A stretch of DNA of 53,210 bases, taken from positions 1 through 53,210 of the forward strand of contig NZ_VWSG01000014.1 of assembly GCF_008629655.1 (NCBI RefSeq), read 5' to 3'. The notes under the pieces were generated by a model that searched no databases, was not told the DNA's origin, and saw nothing but the letters and a program-made list of their open reading frames with translations. The stretch comes from Paenimyroides baculatum (GTDB lineage: Bacteria > Bacteroidota > Bacteroidia > Flavobacteriales > Flavobacteriaceae). The position numbers and the translations under genes are program-made. How positions within the stretch are numbered: position 1 is the first letter of the stretch; every line of letters begins with the position of its first letter. Below, piece by piece: positions 15,320 to 22,855 of this stretch.

Positions 15320-16324
15320 TTAAAATTTCTCTTCTTTAATTAAATTTCCATTTTCAAAATATCCCTTTTTTATTAGTTTTCCGTTTTCATTAAACTCCTC
15401 CAATATTCCTGTAGGCGCATAAGAATTTTTAACAAAACCTTTTACAGCAACAATCCCATTTGAGTGATATTTAAAAACCATACCAGATAACTGTTTATTA
15501 TTGTAGGCACCATCAAATTCTAACAAGCCATTTTCTTTCCATTGTTTATATGGTCCTTCCAACTCATCTTTAACAAAAAATTTTAACTGCTTAATATTAC
15601 CGTTAGAGTAAAAGCTCTCAGATTTTCCTTCTGCTTTATTATTAATCCAATAAATATATTGTTCAACATTACCATTTTCATAATAAAACGTATGTAAACC
15701 ATGCGGTATTCCATTCTTCCAATTAGTTTCCTCTTTTAATTTACCATTTTCATACCAATGTTTAACAATACCATTCGTTTTGCCATTAACTTTGTTTTCT
15801 TCTGACAATTTAAGTCCACTTTCATAAAACCAAATAATTTTTCCAGTACCATTCTCAAGGTTTTGAATCCATTCTGGTTGTCCGCTTTCGTAATACCTTA
15901 TCCAATTATCATTAAAAGTTCCGTTGGTTAACTTTCCTTCTTCGTAAATCTGACCATTATGGTATTTCTCTAAATAATCCCCATCTTTTAGATAAACATA
16001 TAATATAGTATCTTTTTGATGGATATGATATTTAATAACTTCACCTTGTTCATTATATCTGTAAACTGTATCAACATGAACTTTATTTTTTAATTTACCC
16101 TTTTCGAAAAGTTTTCCATTGCCATAAAATAAATGATAAACTCCGTTTTCTACTGTAGTTTCATCAGTTATTGGAATCCAAGAACCTTTACCTGAATCTT
16201 CATCAATCCAATACGCCCAATTCTCGTTTCTTTTAGATTCATCGTTAAAATCACCTTCTTTACAACTAATAAGAATAAAAACTGTAGCTAGAAATAATAT
16301 ACTGTTTCTAAATAAATTCATCAT
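15320..16324 (-). CDS. MORN-repeat lipoprotein (YwqK-like)
   Basis: 334 residues. The signal peptide ends in a lipobox-like LISC with Cys21. From about residue 60 to the end it consists of MORN_2-type repeats of about 22-24 residues (YENGNV..YIYWINNKAEGKSESFY..), about ten copies, each with a Y.NG turn and a G.W/Y pair. Proteins with these repeats are often labelled YwqK antitoxins, but that role is doubtful without a toxin gene next to it. Probably an outer-membrane or periplasmic lipoprotein. Confidence 0.85.
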   Translation of the reverse strand: MMNLFRNSILFLATVFILISCKEGDFNDESKRNENWAYWIDEDSGKGSWIPITDETTVENGVYHLFYGNGKLFEKGKLKNKVHVDTVYRYNEQGEVIKYHIHQKDTILYVYLKDGDYLEKYHNGQIYEEGKLTNGTFNDNWIRYYESGQPEWIQNLENGTGKIIWFYESGLKLSEENKVNGKTNGIVKHWYENGKLKEETNWKNGIPHGLHTFYYENGNVEQYIYWINNKAEGKSESFYSNGNIKQLKFFVKDELEGPYKQWKENGLLEFDGAYNNKQLSGMVFKYHSNGIVAVKGFVKNSYAPTGILEEFNENGKLIKKGYFENGNLIKEEKF

Positions 16325-16341
16325 GTTGCTAATTTAATAAA

Positions 16342-16376
16342 AAACACCTACAAGAATAAATATCTTGCAGGTGTTT
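16342..16376 (-). terminator. Terminator of the prolyl oligopeptidase gene
   Basis: AAACACCTACAAGA pairs with TCTTGCAGGTGTTT across a 7-base loop with one A-C mismatch. The arms share ACCTnCAAG with the hairpins at 4151 and 32162. Confidence 0.7.
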
Positions 16377-16396
16377 AGTAAATATAATGTTTTAAA

Positions 16397-18511
16397 CTAC
16401 AACTTCGTAACGCCCATATTCCAAAGGGTGAAGGCCTGAATATCGGCATTTTCGTTAATGGTTTGCTGAACCGATTTTCCTGCACCGTGACCTGCATTCA
16501 CATCAATACGAATTAACATTGGGTTGTTACCCACATTTTTATCCTGTAATTCAGCAGCGAATTTAAAGCTATGTGCCGGTACTACTCTATCGTCATGATC
16601 ACCAGTTGTAACCATTGTTGCCGGATATGAAACTCCTGCTTTTACGTTATGAACCGGCGAATATCCTTTTAAATAATTAAACATTTCTTTAGAATCTTCT
16701 GCCGTTCCGTAATCGTAAGCCCAGCCTGCACCTGCCGTGAACGTGTGGTAACGCAACATATCCAACACACCAACAGCCGGTAAAGCTACCTTCATTAAAT
16801 CTGGCCGTTGTGTCATGGTTGCACCAACCAACAATCCTCCGTTTGATCCACCGCGAATTGCCAGTTTCTCGCTCGATGTATATTTTTCTTTAATTAAATA
16901 TTCGGCTGCTGCAATAAAATCGTCGAACACATTTTGCTTTTGCATTTTTGTTCCTGCATCGTGCCATTTTTTACCGTACTCACCACCTCCACGTAAATTC
17001 GGTACTGCGTAAATTCCGCCATTTTCTAACCAAACCGCATTGGCAACACTAAAGCTTGGTGTTAACGACACATTGAACCCTCCGTAGGCATACAACATTG
17101 TTGGGTTTGTTCCGTCTAACTTCGTTCCTTTTTTATAGGTAATCATCATAGGCACTTGCGTACCATCTTTAGATGCGTAAAAAACCTGTTTAGATTCGTA
17201 ATCGCTTGGGTAAAACTTTACTTTTGGCTGCTGATACACTTCTGATGTACCCGCAACGATATTCATTTTATAAATAGTTCCCGGCGTAATATAGTTGGTA
17301 AACGAATAGTACAAATCTTTCGCATCTTTTTTTCCACCGAAACCACTTGCTGTTCCCAAGCCCGGCAACTGAATTTTGCGAATAAATTTACCTGAATAAT
17401 CAAACTGTTCAACAACCGAAACGGCATCTTTCATGTATCGAGCAAAAAAATATCCGCCGGCTTTAGATAAATCAAGTACGTTATCACTTTCTAAAATCAA
17501 ATCTTCCCACGCGCTTAAATTAATTACTTTAACCGCATCTACCACCATTAATTTTTTATTGGGAGCTTTTAGATTTGTTTCGATATACAATTTCCCGTCT
17601 TTAGAATCAATTATCGAATAATCGTTATCAAATCCTGTCACAATGGTTTGAATTTGGCTGTTTGCTTTTGTTAGATCTTGAATGTACAATTCGTTACCCG
17701 ATGTAGCATTTGCAGCAGTTACCACCAAGTATTTTTGATCGTTGGTAACGTATCCGCTCACGTAACGGCGTTTGTATTTTTCACCAAACACTAATTGATC
17801 GGTTTTTTGCGATGTTCCTAATTTGTGATAATATAATTTATGCTGATCTGTTTTTGCAGAAAGTTCTGATCCCGTTGGTTTGTCATAGCTTGAATAGTAG
17901 AAACCTTCGTTCTTGTACCAGCTGATTCCCGAAAATTTTACATCAATCAAGGTTTTACCAATAACCGATTTATCTTTTGAGTTTAGAACGATGATTTTTC
18001 GCCAGTCGCTTCCACCTTCTGAAATAGCGTAAGCAACCAAACTTCCATCTTCGGTAAAAGAAACATCGGCTAACGAAGTGGTTCCGTCTTTAGAAAAGGT
18101 GTTCGGATCTAAAAAAACTTCTTCTTTGCCCGATTTGTCTTTTCGATACAAAACCGACTGATTCTGCAAACCATCATTCTTATAATAATAGGTAAAATCG
18201 CCTTCTACAAACGGAGCGCCAATTTTTTCGTAGTTCCATTTTTCTGTCAATTGTTTTTTTAATTGATCGCGGTACGGAATCTGATCTAAATAAGCAAAAG
18301 TTACGTTGTTTTGGGAGGTAACCCAAGCGGCAGTTTCGGCAGATCTATCATCTTCTAACCAACGGTACGGATCTGCTATTTTGTTGTTAAAGTAGGTATC
18401 TACAACTTCTTTTTTTGCTGTTTGCGGATAATTCATTGTTTTATTTTGGGCATTTACGCTTTGCGAAAGGATAACCGAAGCGATAAAAATAGAACTGACT
18501 AATTTTTTCAT
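16397..18511 (-). CDS. Secreted prolyl oligopeptidase (family S9A)
   Basis: 704 residues from the ATG at 18511, chosen over one 17 codons upstream because it opens into a signal peptide ([22 protein letters not shown]). The N-terminal seven-bladed propeller (about 80-420) has the [16 protein letters not shown] entry motif. The alpha/beta hydrolase domain follows, with serine nucleophile in RGGSNGGLL (about residue 555), aspartate in [11 protein letters not shown] and histidine in NAGHGAGKS. It cuts short peptides after proline; the signal peptide puts it in the periplasm. It follows the lipoprotein array on the same strand. Confidence 0.95.
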   Translation of the reverse strand: MKKLVSSIFIASVILSQSVNAQNKTMNYPQTAKKEVVDTYFNNKIADPYRWLEDDRSAETAAWVTSQNNVTFAYLDQIPYRDQLKKQLTEKWNYEKIGAPFVEGDFTYYYKNDGLQNQSVLYRKDKSGKEEVFLDPNTFSKDGTTSLADVSFTEDGSLVAYAISEGGSDWRKIIVLNSKDKSVIGKTLIDVKFSGISWYKNEGFYYSSYDKPTGSELSAKTDQHKLYYHKLGTSQKTDQLVFGEKYKRRYVSGYVTNDQKYLVVTAANATSGNELYIQDLTKANSQIQTIVTGFDNDYSIIDSKDGKLYIETNLKAPNKKLMVVDAVKVINLSAWEDLILESDNVLDLSKAGGYFFARYMKDAVSVVEQFDYSGKFIRKIQLPGLGTASGFGGKKDAKDLYYSFTNYITPGTIYKMNIVAGTSEVYQQPKVKFYPSDYESKQVFYASKDGTQVPMMITYKKGTKLDGTNPTMLYAYGGFNVSLTPSFSVANAVWLENGGIYAVPNLRGGGEYGKKWHDAGTKMQKQNVFDDFIAAAEYLIKEKYTSSEKLAIRGGSNGGLLVGATMTQRPDLMKVALPAVGVLDMLRYHTFTAGAGWAYDYGTAEDSKEMFNYLKGYSPVHNVKAGVSYPATMVTTGDHDDRVVPAHSFKFAAELQDKNVGNNPMLIRIDVNAGHGAGKSVQQTINENADIQAFTLWNMGVTKL

Positions 18512-18531
18512 GATTGTATTGTTGATGTTCT

Positions 18532-18567
18532 GCAAAATAAAAAAACTTGCCGAGGTTGGCAAGTTTT
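18532..18567 (-). terminator. Terminator plus promoter cassette, copy 1
   Basis: AAAAACTTGCC, loop GAGGTT, GGCAAGTTTTT is the terminator of the 18571 gene. A near -7 box (TTATTTTG, 18533-18540 on the minus strand) for the oligopeptidase follows at once. The 36 bases 18532-18567 are identical to 19441-19476. Confidence 0.75.
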
Positions 18568-18570
18568 TAT

Positions 18571-19422
18571 TTATTTAGAATATTCAATTTGATAAGTATA
18601 TCCATTGAAGTGATTTTCTTCCTCATGTGCTACGTATTCTGGATAACCGTTACTATTAAATTGATAAAAATACGAATATTTTAAAATACTTCCTTGATTT
18701 CTTGTAGAGTTTACCGGATTATTAATCATACTAAAAGACATTGTTGCATTTATAAAAGTAAAACAAATATATTGCTTTAACCATTGAGGTAGATTGACCT
18801 TTTCAAAGATTCCAGTTTTATTATCATAATTGAACGAAACTTCAAGTTGGCTATAACTATACTTTAACATAGAAATATTTCCTTTGGTATCATAAGAATA
18901 TGATCTTGAAAGGACATTATCTTTTTCTTCTACTTTAGTTACCCTTTCATTGTTATCAATGGATACTTGTTCAATTCTACTTGAACCTTCACTCAACTTT
19001 TCTATAGAAATTGTATTTAAACTGTATGAAAAATTATAAATAGTAGTAACTGGGTTTCCTGTATAGTCACTTACATAACTTATATTTTTTAATGTATCGT
19101 TTGAATATGTTAAATAAGCATTTGAATAGTACCCTAATTTTCCATTTTCATTTAAATTGGAAATTTCTGAAATTCGATCTTTATTATCATACTTTATTGA
19201 TGTGGTTGCTAGATAAGAAAAAATCTTCACTGGTAAATTAGCACTTATAGTCATTGAGCCTCCGCCGTTATTTCCTCCTCCATTATTCCCTCCCGAACCA
19301 TTCCCGGAGCCTCCGGCGCTTGAATTATTTCCCGAAGGAACAGCATTATCATCTACATAATCTGCACAACTTTGTAAGTTTATACAAATAATTGTAATAA
19401 AAAAAAATACTATTTTTTTCAT
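18571..19422 (-). CDS. YD-like repeat lipoprotein, paralogue 1
   Basis: 283 residues. Lipoprotein signal ending INLQSC, then a linker of about 30 residues made almost only of G, N and S. The body has short beta-hairpin repeats of the YD/RHS kind ([36 protein letters not shown]). Near the C-terminus is a motif shared with the next genes: GIF..V.LPQWL, then NNPVN, then NGYPE..EYSK. It resembles DUF4595-type beta-rich lipoproteins; function unknown. The glycine linker sets it apart from its paralogues and suggests a surface-exposed domain on a tether. Confidence 0.75.
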   Translation of the reverse strand: MKKIVFFFITIICINLQSCADYVDDNAVPSGNNSSAGGSGNGSGGNNGGGNNGGGSMTISANLPVKIFSYLATTSIKYDNKDRISEISNLNENGKLGYYSNAYLTYSNDTLKNISYVSDYTGNPVTTIYNFSYSLNTISIEKLSEGSSRIEQVSIDNNERVTKVEEKDNVLSRSYSYDTKGNISMLKYSYSQLEVSFNYDNKTGIFEKVNLPQWLKQYICFTFINATMSFSMINNPVNSTRNQGSILKYSYFYQFNSNGYPEYVAHEEENHFNGYTYQIEYSK

Positions 19423-19440
19423 ATGTCTAAAAATTTTAAG

Positions 19441-19476
19441 GCAAAATAAAAAAACTTGCCGAGGTTGGCAAGTTTT
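19441..19476 (-). terminator. Terminator plus promoter cassette, copy 2
   Basis: Identical for 36 bases to 18532-18567: AAAACTTGCC, loop GAGGTT, GGCAAGTTTT as terminator of the 19498 gene, and a near -7 box TTATTTTG before the 19422 start. The copied unit of terminator and promoter suggests duplication of whole transcription units. Confidence 0.75.
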
Positions 19477-19497
19477 AATTATCTGAATTATATAAGA

Positions 19498-20232
19498 TTA
19501 CTTTTTAGTGTATTCGATTGTTTGTATGAAAGTCCCATCTATAGATGAAGTTGCTTCCATTTTCACAGGATAGTTATCAGTATTATATTCATATTTTACT
19601 GTTCCTGTAAAATTATCTTCTGGAAAATCTGAATCTTTGTAATCGATATTTACTGCATTGTTAACTAAATTAACTTGCTCTGATACAATGTAAGCAAAAA
19701 CCCATTGTGGTAATTTCACATTTTTATAAATACCGTTTTTATCGTCAAATTTAAAAATAACTTCTTCGCTATCATCGCTTTTCATTTTAGTTATATTTCC
19801 GTTGGCATCGTAAGTATAATTAAAATATCCGTCGTTAAGCAAATTACCTTTACTATCTAAGGTTAATATTTCGGTGTCATTATGTGTTTGACCATTAAAC
19901 TCAGCTTTCATGCTAACAGTCAATTTTGTTCCAGACTGAGAAAAAGTATAGAACGTTTTAATATTATTTTCTGTAGTAGTAGCTTCAACCAATTGCTCGC
20001 CAGAATAAGTAAATGTATATTCATACCCATCGCTTTCGGCAATTTTAGTTAATTGTGCTTTGTTATTGTATGTAAAAACCGTTGTACCGTCATCTGCAAC
20101 AATTTTCGATGGTAGGTACATTTTTGATACACCTACTGTTCCTTCTTCTGTTGTGTTGTTATCATCGTTTTTATCACAAGACGTGAACATTAATCCGGCT
20201 AAAACAAATGCCGATAATACTAATTTTTTCAT
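19498..20232 (-). CDS. YD-like repeat lipoprotein, paralogue 2
   Basis: 244 residues, lipobox FTSC with Cys19, then an acidic DKNDDNNTTEE tether. YD-like hairpins follow (TVFTYNNKAQLTKI, YEYTFTYSGEQL, FNYTYDANGNITKM) and the family C-terminal motif KNGIYKNVKLPQWV..LVNNAVNIDYKD..NTDNYPVKM..IEYTKK. It shares the MYLPSKI entry segment with the frameshifted neighbour 24 bases upstream, its closest relative. Likely an outer-membrane lipoprotein; role unknown. Confidence 0.78.
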   Translation of the reverse strand: MKKLVLSAFVLAGLMFTSCDKNDDNNTTEEGTVGVSKMYLPSKIVADDGTTVFTYNNKAQLTKIAESDGYEYTFTYSGEQLVEATTTENNIKTFYTFSQSGTKLTVSMKAEFNGQTHNDTEILTLDSKGNLLNDGYFNYTYDANGNITKMKSDDSEEVIFKFDDKNGIYKNVKLPQWVFAYIVSEQVNLVNNAVNIDYKDSDFPEDNFTGTVKYEYNTDNYPVKMEATSSIDGTFIQTIEYTKK

Positions 20233-20256
20233 AAGTATATATTTTAAGAGTTAAAA

Positions 20257-20968
20257 TTATTTTTTAGTGTATTCTACTTTTATGTAATAATCTTCGTTTG
20301 AAAACAATATTTTTTCAGGAAAATTATATGTATTGTAAGTATAATTGATTGTTTGAGTATCGGTTTCTGATGATTCTAAATCTTTATAATCAATGTTTAT
20401 AGAGTTGTTAACCAAATAAAAAAAGTAATCGTCTAAAAGAAAAACATACAGCCATTGTGGCGTTTTTACATTTTTAAATACACCGTTTTTAGTGTCGTAT
20501 TCAAAAGAATATTCGTCGTAAGGACTGGTAACTTTCTTTATATTTCCTGCAGTATCGTAAGTGATTGATCCGCCATCGTAACCTACTAACCTACCTTTAG
20601 CATCAATCGTAAAAGCATCTACTGGTTCTGGATTATCATCATAAGAAATCAATACATTATTGCCTTGATAGGTAAAAGTATAATCAGATGTGTACGTATT
20701 TTCTGTAGTAACTTCTTCAACTTTTGCCGAAGTTACTAAATCACCGGTATAGTTAAGTGTAGTTGTAATGGTATAATCAGAATCGCCTTGCTTCATCTCG
20801 GTAATTCTGTTTTTATCGTCGTATTTAAAAGTAACCGGACCACTATCGCCGTAAATTTTTGAGGGAAGATAAATTGCGTTGGTAGTTAGATTCGTCTTCT
20901 TTATCTTTTTCACAAGAAGTGAATGCAAAACCAACAAAAAGCAGGGTTGCAAAGATTATTTTTTTCAT
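20257..20968 (-). pseudogene. YD-like repeat lipoprotein, paralogue 3, frameshifted
   Basis: The body (AIYLPSKIYGDSGPVTFKYDDKNRITEM..PQWLYVFL..NNSINIDYKD..VEYTKK) is intact and like paralogue 2, but in its own frame lacks a lipoprotein signal. A proper one, MKKIIFATLLFVGFAFTSCEKDKED, starts at the ATG 20968 in the neighbouring frame and runs into a stop at 20843. Removing one base, for instance from the A5 tract at 20906-20910, joins the two: a one-base frameshift between the signal and the body. Either a broken gene, a slippage-controlled switch or a sequence error. A perfect -7 box lies upstream at 20991-20998. Confidence 0.8.
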
Positions 20969-20990
20969 AAGTTAATTTCTAAATTTGGTG

Positions 20991-20998
20991 CAAATATA
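20991..20998 (-). promoter_or_regulatory. -7 promoter box of the frameshifted lipoprotein gene
   Basis: Minus-strand TATATTTG, exact match, 22 bases before the ATG at 20968. It supports 20968 as the original start. Confidence 0.6.
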
Positions 20999-21031
20999 AA
21001 ACTCCTTTCCATATAAACAAGAAAGGAGTTT
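20999..21031 (-). terminator. Terminator of the 21052-21786 gene
   Basis: AAACTCCTTTC (20999-21009), 11-base loop, GAAAGGAGTTT (21021-21031), an 11-bp perfect stem. Confidence 0.75.
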
Positions 21032-21051
21032 ATTTATAAGAAGTTAATCTT

Positions 21052-21786
21052 TTAATAATTAATGGTATAAACTTCGTTATTTGTAGATCCGTTTTCGGTG
21101 TAATTCACAGACATACGCGTTGGATAACCCGCAATAATATGCTCTACCGGATACGAATAGGTTTCAGACGAAGTGTAGGTTGTTCCTTCATATTCTGAAA
21201 CGTTTGTTACAGAAATCGGATTATTTTCTGCGAAGTAATGTAAATCAAAATCGCTTAAAAGCAATACCCATTTAGGCGAAGTCGTGCCACTTAAAATACC
21301 TTTATCGTTATTATAACTCGCAGTAGTTGTAGAACTTTCATCGACAACTTTTACAATATTTCCTTTGGTATCGTAGGTAAATGTTGTGACATCACCAAAG
21401 TTGTTAAAGTTTAAAACCTGACCTTTATCGTTAAAGTTCACCATGATGTAATCATTGTCTTCATCGGTCACTTTTGCCTGATTTGCTGTAGGATAACTAA
21501 TCGTATACGAACTGGTTTCGGTTCCAGCAGGATCGTTATAAACCGTTACAAACTTTATTAATTTACCTGTGCTATCATACGTAAAAATAGTTTCAGTATA
21601 TTCTGTTTCAGAATCTTCATCGGTTACCTTAACCAACTGTCCACTTGCGCTGTATGTAAACAGCAAATTGCCGTTTACGCTGGTTATTGATATTGGAAGC
21701 TTTTTTATATCAGCAACATTGTCATCGTTTTTACACGAAACAAATACGGCTGATGCCATTAAAACAGGTATTATAATCTTTTTCAT
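21052..21786 (-). CDS. YD-like repeat lipoprotein, paralogue 4
   Basis: 244 residues from the ATG at 21786, taken instead of one 11 codons earlier because it begins the lipoprotein signal MKKIIIPVLMASAVFVSC. An acidic KNDDN tether follows. YD-like hairpins (LLFTYSASGQLVKV, IFTYDSTGKLIKF, TTFTYDTKGNIVKV) lead to the family C-terminal pattern KGILSGTTSPKWVLLL..NNPIS..GYPTRM. It is the most divergent of the four. The gene starts 10 bases after the stop of the DUF4625 lipoprotein and is probably co-transcribed with it. Confidence 0.78.
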   Translation of the reverse strand: MKKIIIPVLMASAVFVSCKNDDNVADIKKLPISITSVNGNLLFTYSASGQLVKVTDEDSETEYTETIFTYDSTGKLIKFVTVYNDPAGTETSSYTISYPTANQAKVTDEDNDYIMVNFNDKGQVLNFNNFGDVTTFTYDTKGNIVKVVDESSTTTASYNNDKGILSGTTSPKWVLLLSDFDLHYFAENNPISVTNVSEYEGTTYTSSETYSYPVEHIIAGYPTRMSVNYTENGSTNNEVYTINY

Positions 21787-21796
21787 ATATTTTGAA

Positions 21797-22237
21797 TTAT
21801 TCCGCTGCCGGATAAACAATACGGATTGGCTTGTAATAGGTTGAAACTCTTTGATTAATATCTGATGCTTGCACCTTTATAATATATTCGCCTTCATCGT
21901 AAATCTCTTTATCAACTTTTGCTGGTAAAATCACCGTCTGTTTTTGATTAATTTCAGTGTAAGAACCTTGCAGATCAAATAGTTTTTGTTCTACAGTAAA
22001 TTCTTTAGGTAAAAAATCTTTCGAATAAATTTCATACGCATATTCATAAACGCCTGTTTGATCTGTAAATCTAAAGTTCATGAACAAATCTTCGCCAAAC
22101 TTAAATTCTTTATTATCTGGAATATTGGTAATTTCAATCGTAGGGCCAACAGAATCTGGATCTTCGTCATTACAGCCTACAAAAGTAAAAGCAGTTGTTA
22201 GTAAAAATAAAAGGCTTATTTGTTTGAAAAATTTCAT
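21797..22237 (-). CDS. DUF4625-type lipoprotein
   Basis: 146 residues from the ATG at 22237, which opens a lipoprotein signal ending FTFVGC; a start four codons upstream is possible. The body is a beta-sandwich of the DUF4625 kind (GPTIEITNIPDNKEFKFGEDLFMNFRFTDQTGVYEYAYEIYS) and resembles the His-tailed protein at 22387. DUF4625 proteins in this phylum are often encoded next to TonB-dependent receptors. Ligand unknown. Confidence 0.75.
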   Translation of the reverse strand: MKFFKQISLLFLLTTAFTFVGCNDEDPDSVGPTIEITNIPDNKEFKFGEDLFMNFRFTDQTGVYEYAYEIYSKDFLPKEFTVEQKLFDLQGSYTEINQKQTVILPAKVDKEIYDEGEYIIKVQASDINQRVSTYYKPIRIVYPAAE

Positions 22238-22257
22238 AATTAAATTCATTTAATCTT

Positions 22258-22265
22258 CAAAGATA
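22258..22265 (-). promoter_or_regulatory. -7 promoter box of the DUF4625 lipoprotein gene
   Basis: Minus-strand TATCTTTG, exact match, 20 bases before the ATG at 22237. Confidence 0.55.
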
Positions 22266-22340
22266 AACGAATAATTTCAAATTTTAGTATTCTTGAAATG
22301 TGGTTAACATTTAGACTTTAGTTAATCTTTTAATAAAAAA

Positions 22341-22365
22341 ATCCCAAACCTAAGTGATTTGGGAT
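22341..22365 (-). terminator. Terminator of the receptor/lipoprotein operon
   Basis: ATCCCAAA (22341-22348) pairs with TTTGGGAT (22358-22365); on the minus strand a run of seven T follows. It lies after the stop of the His-tailed lipoprotein gene. Confidence 0.8.
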
Positions 22366-22386
22366 CTGTAAATAAAAATGAATCTA

Positions 22387-22836
22387 TTAATGACTGTGAT
22401 CGTGACCAATAAAAATCTCAACAAACTGCTGGTTTTGGTTACCGTTTACATCTAAAACCGTAATTCCAACATGGTAATGCTCTTCCGGTGCATCGGCAGG
22501 AATAGTAATTGCATGCTCTAAAATATAAGCTGTTGGTTTATTCGCAATTTCGCCAACAAAAGAATACTCAAAATCTTCAGCTAAAAGCTGTTTTGATTTA
22601 TGCTCGTGACCGTCTTCTGCCGAGTGAATTTCGATTTTATAACTTGCCAAACCTACATTATCTGCCAAATTTGCTTTTACTGTAAAAACCGATCCCGGTT
22701 CAACTTCCTGATGATCTGTTGGTGTTATAATTTCAATAGTTGGTTTTGTTGTATCTATCACTGCATCATCGTCTGAACATGATGAAATTGCTATTAAACT
22801 GATTATTGCGAAACTTAAACTTGCTAATTTTTTCAT
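22387..22836 (-). CDS. DUF4625 lipoprotein with a histidine tail
   Basis: 149 residues. Lipoprotein signal ending AISSC, acidic SDDD tether, then a DUF4625 beta domain (TKPTIEIITPTDHQEVEPGSVFTVKANLADNVGLASYKIEIHS). Histidines cluster in the loop EDGHEHKSK and at the very end, GHDHSH. It is encoded 19 bases after the TonB-dependent receptor stop, in the same direction, so it is likely co-expressed. The histidine clusters suggest binding of a metal such as zinc, copper or nickel at the cell surface; this is inference. Confidence 0.75.
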   Translation of the reverse strand: MKKLASLSFAIISLIAISSCSDDDAVIDTTKPTIEIITPTDHQEVEPGSVFTVKANLADNVGLASYKIEIHSAEDGHEHKSKQLLAEDFEYSFVGEIANKPTAYILEHAITIPADAPEEHYHVGITVLDVNGNQNQQFVEIFIGHDHSH

Positions 22837-22855
22837 GATTGATTTCTTTTTAAAA

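Noticed and set aside
15320..16324. Toxin-antitoxin pair suggested by the YwqK-like MORN protein
   Set aside because: No toxin gene lies next to it, and the protein has a lipoprotein signal, which does not fit a cytoplasmic antitoxin.
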